From Cyclobacteriaceae bacterium YHN15 (GTDB lineage Bacteria; Bacteroidota; Bacteroidia; Cytophagales; Cyclobacteriaceae): 64,000 nucleotides of DNA. The first letter of the stretch is position 1; each line of letters starts with the position of its first letter. The stretch spans positions 124,001-188,000 of the forward strand of contig RKQB01000003.1 in NCBI GenBank assembly GCA_003797895.1. Direction: 5' to 3'. Shown in pieces: positions 54,755 to 63,498 of the stretch. The position numbers and the translations under genes are program-made. Under the pieces are notes generated by a model. The model saw only the letters and a program-made list of their open reading frames with translations. It ran no database searches and was not told the origin of the DNA.

Positions 54755-56824
54755 TCATTGAGGGGAAGTATCAGCCGTAATCTGAATAAATGCTTTGATT
54801 TTTTCGACATCACTCTCAGTCAATCGACCTGTAAAATCAGGCATTCCCTTACTTGCCAATGCTCTGTTCAAAACATAAGCCTCCAAATTCTGAATCACCT
54901 CAGTTTGGGAATATCCCAAATTAGGAATTCTTCCTCCTTGTCCAGCAGCAGGGTATCCATGACAGATCATGCAATAATTGATATAATGTTTGGTTCCAAG
55001 GATTACATCAGCCTCTGAATCGATTTGATAAGTGACTCCTGAAAGCCTGGGATTTGATTTTTTCTTAGGAAATTCAGGCAAAGCTTCTGTGCCTCCCAGC
55101 TTGAAAGTATAAACTTTTCCTGTGGTTTGAGTACCTGAAAAGGATTCACTTAAACCTGTCACCCCTCCCCAACCTGCTGCTACAGTAATGTACTGAATAC
55201 CGTCCAGTTCATAAGTAATAGGAGCAGCAATTACCCCGGTACCCAAAGGGCTTTCCCAAAGCTTTTCCCCATTTTGAGCATTATATGCCACAAATCTTCC
55301 ATCTGAGGTCCCCTGAAAAACCAAATTTCCAGCGGTAGTTATAACTCCACCATTAGCAGGAGCGAAATGCTCCACCTCCCAGACTTTCTCTTGTTTGACA
55401 GGATCCCAAGCAAGAAGTTTTCCGAAATTTGGAAATGCTTTTTCACCACCTGCTAGTAAAACTCCAAAATTCATTCCGTTGCCTGACCCCAAAGCCATTG
55501 TCTCCTTGGGATCGTTGAATTTATATTTTGGATCATGCAGCATAAATACTGACATGTTCTGGGCAGGAATATAAACCAATCCTGTTTGAGGGTTAAAAGA
55601 CATAGGATGCCAGCTATGGGCACCAAATGGTCCAGGAACAGCTTCATAGGGCATATCATTGTAAGCTGCAGTGGGATTTTCAACCGGACGACCGGTGGCA
55701 TAGTCTATATGTGATGCCCAATTGATCGGTACAAAAGTCTCCCCCGAAATGAATTCACCGTTGGTCCTGTCAATGACATAGAAAAATCCATTCTTAGGAG
55801 CTTGCATAATGACCTTCCTTTCCTCGCCATTGATGGGTAGATCAGCCAAAATCAGATGTTGGGTAGCGGTATAATCCCAATTGTCCCCTGGGGTGGTCTG
55901 ATAATGCCAGACATATTCCCCATTGTCAGGATTTAGGGCTACAATGGAAGAAAGATAAAGATTGTCTCCCCCATCAGGACTTCTGTGTTTTCTGTTCCAT
56001 GGCGAACCGTTACCGGTTCCCACATACATCAAATTCAAATCAGGATCATAAGCCATGGCATCCCACATGGTTCCCCCACCTCCTGCTTCCCAATATTTTC
56101 CGGTCCAGGTTTTTGCCGCCTCTTCCAAGGCTTTGGACTCAAATGGCAGATCGGGATTTCCAGGGACCGAATAAAATCTCCAAACCTGCTTTCCTGATTC
56201 CGCATCATAGGCGGAAATGTAGCCTCTTACCCCATATTCCGCACCACCGTTTCCGATAATTACCTTTCCTTTAATCACCCGAGGGGCTCCAGTAATCGTG
56301 TAGGGAATGCTTTGATCTACAGTCAAGGTCTCCCAAACTTTGGAACCGTTCTTTGCATTCAAAGCAATCAGCCTTCCATCTAAAGATGCTACATATACTT
56401 TATCCTGATAAAGTGCCGCACCCCTATTCACAACATCACAGCATGCCTTTTCGCCGTATGCTTTTGGTACTTGTGGATCATATTCCCAAAGTTTTTGTCC
56501 TGTCTTTGCATCCAGCGCATAAAGGACACTCCAAGGTCCTGTCACATACATAATCCCATTACTGACAAGGGGTGTAGCCTCTACGCCCCTTTCGGCGCCC
56601 ATTTCAAAATACCAGGCCAATCCAAGGTCTTTTGCATTTTGGTCAGTGACCTGATCGAGTTTGCTAAAGCGGGTTTCACTGTAATTCAATCCATATGTCA
56701 ACCAACTTCCCGGGTCCTCGTCGGCATGGATTAATGTTTGGTCCGTGATCCCCCTTTGTTTGTTGTTAGAAGTACAGGAATAAAACCCAAAGATCAATAA
56801 GGCCACAAAAGTGAATTTCTTCAT
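54755..56824 (-). CDS. PQQ-dependent quinohaemoprotein alcohol dehydrogenase 2
   Basis: 689 residues; lipobox-like FYSC (Cys17). It aligns with the 43098 product throughout: SWLTYGLNYSETRFSKLDQV, LAWYFEMGAERGVEATPLV, GEKACCDVVNRG (vicinal Cys pair) and WHYQTTPGDNWDYTATQHL. The cytochrome c domain has CMICH at 618-622 and a likely axial Met at 661 (KGMPDF). The two dehydrogenases probably oxidise different alcohols. It is the last of the minus-strand genes 54755-60476. Confidence 0.93.
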   Translation of the reverse strand: MKKFTFVALLIFGFYSCTSNNKQRGITDQTLIHADEDPGSWLTYGLNYSETRFSKLDQVTDQNAKDLGLAWYFEMGAERGVEATPLVSNGIMYVTGPWSVLYALDAKTGQKLWEYDPQVPKAYGEKACCDVVNRGAALYQDKVYVASLDGRLIALNAKNGSKVWETLTVDQSIPYTITGAPRVIKGKVIIGNGGAEYGVRGYISAYDAESGKQVWRFYSVPGNPDLPFESKALEEAAKTWTGKYWEAGGGGTMWDAMAYDPDLNLMYVGTGNGSPWNRKHRSPDGGDNLYLSSIVALNPDNGEYVWHYQTTPGDNWDYTATQHLILADLPINGEERKVIMQAPKNGFFYVIDRTNGEFISGETFVPINWASHIDYATGRPVENPTAAYNDMPYEAVPGPFGAHSWHPMSFNPQTGLVYIPAQNMSVFMLHDPKYKFNDPKETMALGSGNGMNFGVLLAGGEKAFPNFGKLLAWDPVKQEKVWEVEHFAPANGGVITTAGNLVFQGTSDGRFVAYNAQNGEKLWESPLGTGVIAAPITYELDGIQYITVAAGWGGVTGLSESFSGTQTTGKVYTFKLGGTEALPEFPKKKSNPRLSGVTYQIDSEADVILGTKHYINYCMICHGYPAAGQGGRIPNLGYSQTEVIQNLEAYVLNRALASKGMPDFTGRLTESDVEKIKAFIQITADTSPQ

Positions 56825-56917
56825 ATTTCCAAGATTAAGAGATTACCCAAGGTAAAAAAAAATCCCTACTCTAACACTTGATTATGAAGGCATTAATAAA
56901 CTTTTATTCAAATATTT

Positions 56918-57985
56918 TCAATGTTTATGTTCCAATAAGTGCTTTCTGAGAATGTCCTCTCCAAAATCATTCCCTTTTTCGCGAAAGATGGAATGGATAT
57001 GATTGGCATTGTCCAGAAAACCGACATTGTCATATTCAATGATAAAATCCGGACTATGGATCATGTAATAGTGTGGTTTCATGGGTTCATAACTCCCTAT
57101 CCAGGCAAAATATACCTCATCCATTCCCCTTGCATGAAGAATAGCCAGGTATTCTTCCGCCTTTTCCTTTTCCATATTATTCATGTATTCCTCAATCAGG
57201 TAATGGAGGATTTTCTGTTGTTCCGGTCTTAGTTCAGATCCTTTGATCCCCATAAAATCGGCATACCACTGAGGCCTGTCAGGATTGGTCAGGATATCGC
57301 CAGGCACTTCCTGACTGAGAGTGGCCTTTGCCTTTTGGGTATCATCCAAAGTATTGACAAACCAGAAGCCATAATCTTCCTCTTTGCTTAAAGGTCTTAG
57401 TCCAGCGTATTGAGTCACCTCCACTACTGCCGGATCTGAGCCTAAGAAAAGCGGTGTCATGGAAAATGAATCCTTCGTCACTGTAAGATTAATGGAAATA
57501 TGGTGCCCTTCAAATTTGAATCCCCAGGCGTCATCCATCGTTGGATTGCCCAAAATTGCTATAAAATAATTGCCATAATCCCAATCCAAGGTGCGGATAA
57601 ATTTAATGGTCTGCTCATCTATTTGCTCCCTTTCATGGGCGATTTCAAATAACTCATGCAGGATGTCATCCACCTGCATGATGGCGAAGGTTTTCAGATA
57701 TCCCTGTGAACTGAAGATTGTACTGAGGATCTTGTGGAAACTGATCTTACTCTGTTCTGACAAATCTCCGTATCTGAGTCCTTTCCTTGGCGCCAAACCA
57801 ATCGGTAAATTGGTCCATTGGGTGCGAAGGCTGTCGTTCATGGCAAAGAGGACATTGCTTTTTTCATCGGGAGATAGAGACTCCAGGAAATCATTAGTGA
57901 CTTTGACCATGTCGGTTTTGGATTGGGCAAAGAGCCAGGTACTAAAAGTCAACAACAGCGAAAGGATCAAGAAGGATTTTTTCAT
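56918..57985 (-). CDS. DUF3500 protein, secreted
   Basis: 355 residues; signal peptide ending WLFAQ. ATNDFLESLSPDEKSNVLF-type opening (VKVTNDFLESLSPDEKS), WTNLPIGLAPRKGLRYGDLS, NPTMDDAWGFKFEGHHISIN and the closing FAWIGSYEPMKPHYYMIHSP fit DUF3500. The HHISIN segment and nearby acids could hold a metal. Function unknown. 93 bp upstream of the second PQQ dehydrogenase gene. Confidence 0.9.
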   Translation of the reverse strand: MKKSFLILSLLLTFSTWLFAQSKTDMVKVTNDFLESLSPDEKSNVLFAMNDSLRTQWTNLPIGLAPRKGLRYGDLSEQSKISFHKILSTIFSSQGYLKTFAIMQVDDILHELFEIAHEREQIDEQTIKFIRTLDWDYGNYFIAILGNPTMDDAWGFKFEGHHISINLTVTKDSFSMTPLFLGSDPAVVEVTQYAGLRPLSKEEDYGFWFVNTLDDTQKAKATLSQEVPGDILTNPDRPQWYADFMGIKGSELRPEQQKILHYLIEEYMNNMEKEKAEEYLAILHARGMDEVYFAWIGSYEPMKPHYYMIHSPDFIIEYDNVGFLDNANHIHSIFREKGNDFGEDILRKHLLEHKH

Positions 57986-58113
57986 TTTGGAAATCGGTGG
58001 TTATGGATTGGGAAAGAGGTAATTGCTATATACAGGGTTTTTTCTTTACCCTATACTTTAAGAACTTTCATTGCTTTCTATTAGGATTTGTGACCACATA
58101 ATATCCTTCTATT

Positions 58114-59334
58114 CTATTTGGAAAAAACAACTTTCAAATACTCGCTCTCCGAAGGGGGACCTGCTGTAATCTGAAGATAAGGCTCTCCCGTCAGGGTCAT
58201 GACCACAGAGGCAAATGTGAAGCCATTCTTTTTGGGATCTAAAGTCCGGCATACCGGATTGTTGGCATCATCTTTTGAGCGCAGAGCGTCTTTGATATGG
58301 TCATCTGTGACAGCATCCCTATCGGCAATTCTTGTAGTCAAAGCCGCCAACCGGATGTAACTGTTGGAGGTAAAAGGGATGGTGTCCACAACATCCTTGG
58401 GATTGTACTGAGCAAACCAAGGTTTCACATCCTCGTTGACAATCGGATGGTTGGTGTGGTACACGGTTTGGTTTTTATTGCCCGGATCAAACCTCACCAC
58501 CTTGTTGGCCGAAGCTTCAAAATTGAAAACTTCTCCCCTTACACCAAGAATGAAATTTTGTCCTGAAGCATGATTGACCGATGTGATAAAGTCGATGATA
58601 TCATCCCTATCAGTCATTGAAAGCAATTTTCTAACAACAAAGGCTACCGGTAATCCTGAATTGGAAGCATTCAGCTGCATGATGGTATTCATAATCATGC
58701 CTACCCCGGAGCTGTTCATGCCGTTCAGGGCAATCAAACCCGGATGGGAAAGCACCAATTGTTCAGGCCTTTCAGCGGTAGCTTCAATTCTGAAAAGTGT
58801 TTGGTAACCATCTGTATAGGGTTCTATATCCATATTTTGGCCAATATAGGAAAGGCCACCGTTTAATGAAGGCACACCGATATTGCTGCAGTGGTGGTTT
58901 TCCAAAGAATTAAGATAGACCCAAAACTCATCCAACAGGTTAAATACCATGATCTGATCAAAATGCTGTTCCGAACCTACGGCTATTCCTCTCACTTCTT
59001 CGTAAAGATCCGGCGTCCATTTCTTGATGCTGCCTTCAAAATCTGCATAAGCAAAAAACTCTTCAAGTACCTCATCGGAATCTCTGTCCAATTGTGATGT
59101 TGTACTTTCTTTCCATTTTTGAACGATTTCTCCAATTTCCTTTTTGAAAAACTGCCCATGTTGAAATCCCAATTCATAGCCGGAACCTGAAAAAGTGACC
59201 TGTCTGAGTTCCCTCTTGGGGACTTCGGTGGCAGCAAGAATTTCTGTAGCAGTGCTCTCTTTTTCAGTAGGGGAGCTACATGCCAATAATAGAATCAGTG
59301 ATATAACGGAAAGTAGGTTTGTTTTCAATTTCAT
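58114..59334 (-). CDS. C45 family autoproteolytic hydrolase/acyltransferase lipoprotein
   Basis: 406 residues; lipobox LLAC (Cys19). The core NHHCSNIGVPSLNGGLSYIG supplies the Cys that becomes the N-terminal nucleophile after self-cleavage, and GQNMDIEPY and GMNSSGVGMIMN follow as in C45 and NTN-type penicillin acyltransferase relatives. It may cleave an amide or acyl group from a peptide-like compound. The nested palindrome at 59364 lies just upstream of its start. Confidence 0.88.
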   Translation of the reverse strand: MKLKTNLLSVISLILLLACSSPTEKESTATEILAATEVPKRELRQVTFSGSGYELGFQHGQFFKKEIGEIVQKWKESTTSQLDRDSDEVLEEFFAYADFEGSIKKWTPDLYEEVRGIAVGSEQHFDQIMVFNLLDEFWVYLNSLENHHCSNIGVPSLNGGLSYIGQNMDIEPYTDGYQTLFRIEATAERPEQLVLSHPGLIALNGMNSSGVGMIMNTIMQLNASNSGLPVAFVVRKLLSMTDRDDIIDFITSVNHASGQNFILGVRGEVFNFEASANKVVRFDPGNKNQTVYHTNHPIVNEDVKPWFAQYNPKDVVDTIPFTSNSYIRLAALTTRIADRDAVTDDHIKDALRSKDDANNPVCRTLDPKKNGFTFASVVMTLTGEPYLQITAGPPSESEYLKVVFSK

Positions 59335-59363
59335 ATGTGTATCTAGAAAATACTTTTTGTGGT

Positions 59364-59556
59364 TATCCGCAATCCTGCCAGTAGTGCTATCTAATTTGAT
59401 TACACCTCGGCTTCGCTCGGTGCCCGGGATTTTTTTAGTGGTTAGGATGGGGGAAAGGGGCGGCTTCGCCGCCCCTTTCCCCCATCCTAAAGTCCCCTAT
59501 TCTCGGTAGCCGAGCGAAGCCGAGGCCCAATAGTAGTACTGGCAGCTTTGCGGATA
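59364..59556. repeat. Nested palindrome, copy 3
   Basis: Outer TATCCGCAA/TTGCGGATA (59364-59372, 59548-59556) with an adjoining CTGCCAGTA/TACTGGCAG pair; middle CCTCGGCTTCGCTCGG and its exact complement (59405-59420, 59510-59525); inner 23-bp perfect stem TTAGGATGGGGG..GGGGCGGC with loop TTC (59442-59464, 59468-59490). Same plan as 23812 and 29513. Confidence 0.9.
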
Positions 59557-59591
59557 TGCATAATACATTTTTATTTTTTTTAATAATCACC

Positions 59592-60476
59592 CTATTTGAC
59601 ATAAACTTCCGTTGCTTTTCCCAAGTCGATATATTGAAAAGAATGGGTCAGCTTAATTGCCCCGGAGGGGCTGATTTCAAACTCAAGTTTATCAAAACTT
59701 CCTTCTGGATTGCTTGGATAGACGAAGAGGTTATTACCAGCATAGATGTATCTTTCACCAAAAACCTCATTCTTGACCCAAATTGTATTTTGATTATTGA
59801 AAAGGGTGATTGTTTTCTTTGGATCATTTTCATGGACATAAGTGCCGGTAAGTTTATCAATAGAAGCAGGTTCCACCGCCAATGTTCTAGCCATGCCCAC
59901 ATTGAAAACCACCTTGCTGTCACCGTTTGGCTGTTCCTCGACTTTCAATTGACGGCCTTTCGCAGCATTTGCCCAAGGGTCCTTGGGGATGTTTTTATCT
60001 CCGGTAAAATACAGCTGCGTCACCAAAGGCTGATAACCTTCCGCAGTCACCATCAAATGAAAATGTGCAGGCCGGATCAATCCCCCGCCTGCATCATAAG
60101 GCACAGGGATGATGGTTTGAAAAGAATAATTGCCTTCACTGTCAGTTTGAACCGTACCGCGATAGTTGAATGCTGAGGTGGAATTATCGTAAACGCCGTT
60201 TTCATCGCAATGCCAAAGCTCGACTTTAGCGTTTTTGTAGGGAGTACTGCAGTCCTGATGAAGGATTTTACCAAGGAGTTCTACCTTACGGCCCTTCGAA
60301 TTTGATAGTACCAAGTTATGGCGTTCAGGACTGCCTGGTCTATAGAATGGTCCCAAGATATCAGAAGTTGTGGCGCAATCTCCAATATATTTTTCGCCAT
60401 CAAACCGGATAAACCCAAATGCACTCACTGCTGTAGCGCAGAGTGCAGATGTTTTGATAAAATTTCTCCTTTTCAT
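59592..60476 (-). CDS. Intradiol ring-cleavage dioxygenase-like protein, exported
   Basis: 294 residues; MKRRNFIKTSALCATAVSAF is a Tat-like signal. TSDILGPFYRPGSPERH is the conserved entry of intradiol dioxygenases; VELWHCDENGVYDN and the later VPYDAGG and IRPAHFHLMV supply the likely Fe(III) Tyr, Tyr, His, His ligands. Members cleave catechols or protocatechuate; exported ones are uncommon. The last 90 residues (EPASIDKLTGTYVHENDP) form an extra beta domain. Degenerate promoter module E lies 54-140 bp upstream. Confidence 0.87.
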   Translation of the reverse strand: MKRRNFIKTSALCATAVSAFGFIRFDGEKYIGDCATTSDILGPFYRPGSPERHNLVLSNSKGRKVELLGKILHQDCSTPYKNAKVELWHCDENGVYDNSTSAFNYRGTVQTDSEGNYSFQTIIPVPYDAGGGLIRPAHFHLMVTAEGYQPLVTQLYFTGDKNIPKDPWANAAKGRQLKVEEQPNGDSKVVFNVGMARTLAVEPASIDKLTGTYVHENDPKKTITLFNNQNTIWVKNEVFGERYIYAGNNLFVYPSNPEGSFDKLEFEISPSGAIKLTHSFQYIDLGKATEVYVK

Positions 60477-60529
60477 TTCCCTTGCTGTTTAAGTCTTGAT
60501 AAGTAGGCATGATTACTACCTAATCTAAA

Positions 60530-60620
60530 AAAAGATACTGCAAAATCCGCTTTTGCCAAATGAATCTAGTACGAACACCCCAATAAACTGTCCGAAACAG
60601 GGTAAATATTTTCCGAAGTG
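60530..60620 (-). promoter_or_regulatory. Degenerate promoter module E
   Basis: Plus strand: AAAGATACTGCAAAATC, CTTTTGCCAAA, GTACGAA (60569-60575), CACCCCAATAAAC, and ATTTTCCGAAGTG. The order and approximate spacing follow modules A-D, with AAGATA, AAAATC, GCCAAA, CGAA, CCCCAAT and TTTCCGAAG all in place, but the GGACGAAATG box is altered. I treat it as a probable diverged copy ahead of the dioxygenase gene. The rest of 60477-60950 shows no gene. Confidence 0.4.
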
Positions 60621-60950
60621 ATTAAAGCAATCTGAGATTTATACAATTATAGAATCATATAGTAGAAATGGATGTATAATTAAAAGACCTTGTTTTGTAT
60701 CAATTGTCAGAAAAAACTTAAGCAGCAAAAAATCAAGCTATACTGTAATTATAATTGATTAAAGTTTGAAAATTTAAAATCGTCCTTCACCGAACAATTC
60801 TGTCCATTTTTATTTTCGAAAAAATTTAAAATACAACTTTATTGGAAGTTTTGGGGCATAATTATCTGGCACTTTATTGGAATCCAAATATTCAAAATAG
60901 AAAAATATCAGGGATTACTTCGTATATACCAACTCTAAAGAGACAAAGCC

Positions 60951-63353
60951 ATGTGGAAAAATTATTTAAAGGTGGCCTTCCGGAATTTAATCAGGCACCG
61001 CATATTTTCATTTATCAATATTTTTGGTCTGGCTATCAGTATGTCTCTGAGTTTGATTGTGATCATGCTGGTCCTTGACCAATATAAATTTGATCGGCAT
61101 ATATCCAATAAAGACCGAATCTTTAGGGTCAATACGCTCCCCGATAAATGGAAGGCAACTGCTTCCACTACTATGGCCATACGGAATGTCCTGCTTGAAG
61201 ATTATACAGGAATTGAAAAGGCTGTACGGATCAAAAGAGGTTTTGGGAACAGGAGTATGGTGGATTTTGAAAAAGATATCAATATCCCTGTGACCGGTTT
61301 TTATACCGATCCGGAATTTCTGGAGATTTTTGAACTGGAACTCGAATCGGGCAATCCTGCTACTGCGCTGATTGATCCCTATTCTGTGGTGTTGACAAAA
61401 GAAGCTGCTGAAAAGCTGTTTACCAATCCCAATCCCATTGGAGAGTTTATAAAGGTTGGGGAACAGGGGGATTACAAAGTAACAGGCATACTGAAAGATC
61501 TGCCTGATCGAAAGTCCCATATCATTTATGATGGTCTGGCATCAATCTCCACCATCTACAGCAAAGCTGCAGCGGATACTACCTACAACAATTCCCTGGA
61601 TTCCTGGGAAAACATCTATGATGGTTATGTGTACATCCTCGTGGAAGAAGGGATTTCATCCCAACATATTCAAAACAGTCTCAATGAAATCGCCTTTGCC
61701 CAATACGGGAAAAATAATGAACCCCAAACGAATTCCTTTGCCTTGCAGGGCCTGACAGAAATTACACCAGGCCCGGACCTCAACAATCCCATTGGACCTA
61801 TCTTACCAAAAATTGTGGTCATATTCTTAAGTGGACTGGCCCTGATTGTAATGTTGACCTCCTGCTTCAACTTCACCAACCTATCCATAGCCCGATCACT
61901 TACACGGGCAAAAGAAATTGGTATCAGAAAAGTGACAGGCGCAAAAAGACTACAGATTTTCACTCAGTTTCTGACTGAAGCAATAGTCATAGCTTTGCTG
62001 GCCCTGTTTTTTTCATGGATGATAGTAATGGTGGTCAAGCCTTTGTTGCTGAATCTAAAACTGATTCAAGTGCTGAGATGGGATTTTTCCACTTCAATGG
62101 AAGTGTATCCCTATTTAATCGGATTTGCTGTTATGGTAGGTGTATTGGCCGGATTTTTTCCTGCGGTAATTCTTTCCTCATTTCAACCTTCCAAGGTTCT
62201 AAAGAATTTAGTCGGTGTGAAATTATTCTCTGCGATAGGCTTACGGAAATCCTTATTGGTACTTCAATTATCAATTTCTCTGATCTTCATTTTATCCGCT
62301 ATTTTGGTTTACAACCAAACTACGCTTTTTCTGAATAAAGATCTTGGATTTGAAGTAAATGACAAGATTTTAGTCCGGCTCAACAATACCAGTTATAAAC
62401 AATTAAAATCCGAACTCCTCCAATATAGCCATGTGGAAAGTGTTTCAGGAATTTCGCATATCCCTGGGGCCGGAATTACCTATGGTGAAGATTTTAGATT
62501 AACTTCCGAGTCAGAGAAACATAACATAGATTATTTTCAGGTAGATGAGGACTATCTGGACAACATGGGTCTCGAATTGCTTGCCGGAAATAATTTCAAT
62601 TCACAATCACCCGAATCGAACAAATCAAAGATTATCATCAACCAATTGGCAGTAGAAAAATTAGGTTTTGAATCAGCAAGTGCAGCCGTGGGAAAAATCA
62701 TTTTTAAGGGTGAAGACCTTATTGTTTATGAGGTTATTGGGGTAGCACCCAACTATAACCACAGAAATTTACTAATGGATGATGCACCGATGGCACTGAT
62801 GTACGATCCGGAAGGATTCAGTCAGCTCCAGGTGAAATACACTGGGAGTTCCGATCAGATAATAGCTACACTTCAGGCAGCTTGGAACAAAGTCAATCCC
62901 GACCTTAAAATTGATTATGAATTTTTTGATGTTGAGATGAGGGAGATGTACCAGGTGTTCTTTGGATTATTGACCAAAGTTGTAGGAGTAGTAGCTTTCC
63001 TTGCCATTATGATTTCCTGTTTGGGATTGTTGGGAATGGCAACCTATACAGCGGAAACTAAAATCAAAGAAGTTGCCATCCGGAAAATACTTGGAGCAAC
63101 AGCATCAGGAATCACTCTTCATTTGTCCATGGGATTTATAAAAATTATCTTGATAGCTATAGCAGTTGGTTTGCCGGCGGCATGGTTTCTCAACAATTTA
63201 TGGCTTCAAAACTTGGCCAATCGGGTCAATATGAGTTTTGGTGCCATCTCATTGGCACTGGCTTTAGTCTTGATCTTGACTATGCTGACTGTAGGTTCAC
63301 AGGCAGTAAGGGCTGCTCTCACAAATCCTGCCGACAACCTTAAGAATGATTAA
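60951..63353 (+). CDS. MacB/FtsX-like ABC transporter permease
   Basis: 800 residues. MWKNYLKVAFRNLIRHRIFS followed by a membrane helix FINIFGLAISMSLSLIVIML is the typical head; a MacB-type periplasmic domain follows; then three helices with SLTRAKEIGIRKVTGAKR between the first two, a second periplasmic domain (ISHIPGAGITYGEDFRLT) and the final repeat VAIRKILGATASGITLHL with its helices. The internal duplication of the FtsX core is usual for Bacteroidota members. No ATPase is in the window. It lies divergently from the dioxygenase gene. Confidence 0.93.
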   Translation: MWKNYLKVAFRNLIRHRIFSFINIFGLAISMSLSLIVIMLVLDQYKFDRHISNKDRIFRVNTLPDKWKATASTTMAIRNVLLEDYTGIEKAVRIKRGFGNRSMVDFEKDINIPVTGFYTDPEFLEIFELELESGNPATALIDPYSVVLTKEAAEKLFTNPNPIGEFIKVGEQGDYKVTGILKDLPDRKSHIIYDGLASISTIYSKAAADTTYNNSLDSWENIYDGYVYILVEEGISSQHIQNSLNEIAFAQYGKNNEPQTNSFALQGLTEITPGPDLNNPIGPILPKIVVIFLSGLALIVMLTSCFNFTNLSIARSLTRAKEIGIRKVTGAKRLQIFTQFLTEAIVIALLALFFSWMIVMVVKPLLLNLKLIQVLRWDFSTSMEVYPYLIGFAVMVGVLAGFFPAVILSSFQPSKVLKNLVGVKLFSAIGLRKSLLVLQLSISLIFILSAILVYNQTTLFLNKDLGFEVNDKILVRLNNTSYKQLKSELLQYSHVESVSGISHIPGAGITYGEDFRLTSESEKHNIDYFQVDEDYLDNMGLELLAGNNFNSQSPESNKSKIIINQLAVEKLGFESASAAVGKIIFKGEDLIVYEVIGVAPNYNHRNLLMDDAPMALMYDPEGFSQLQVKYTGSSDQIIATLQAAWNKVNPDLKIDYEFFDVEMREMYQVFFGLLTKVVGVVAFLAIMISCLGLLGMATYTAETKIKEVAIRKILGATASGITLHLSMGFIKIILIAIAVGLPAAWFLNNLWLQNLANRVNMSFGAISLALALVLILTMLTVGSQAVRAALTNPADNLKND

Positions 63354-63498
63354 GAAAATCATGAGGGTTAGCATTAGCAAAGCTTTATGGCGTGGATGTT
63401 AAGCAAACTTTATAAGGGAAATCGTCTAATGGAGATACAAGAATTGAAAGGGTTTAATCCGAAAGAAAAAGATATTTAAATTTTCGCTTTACTCTTTT

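Noticed and set aside
59556..60176. 206-residue plus-strand open frame opposite the dioxygenase
   Set aside because: The minus-strand frame has clear dioxygenase motifs; the plus frame is an antisense shadow.
61008..61520. 170-residue minus-strand open frame within the permease gene
   Set aside because: Antisense shadow of the conserved MacB-like domain.
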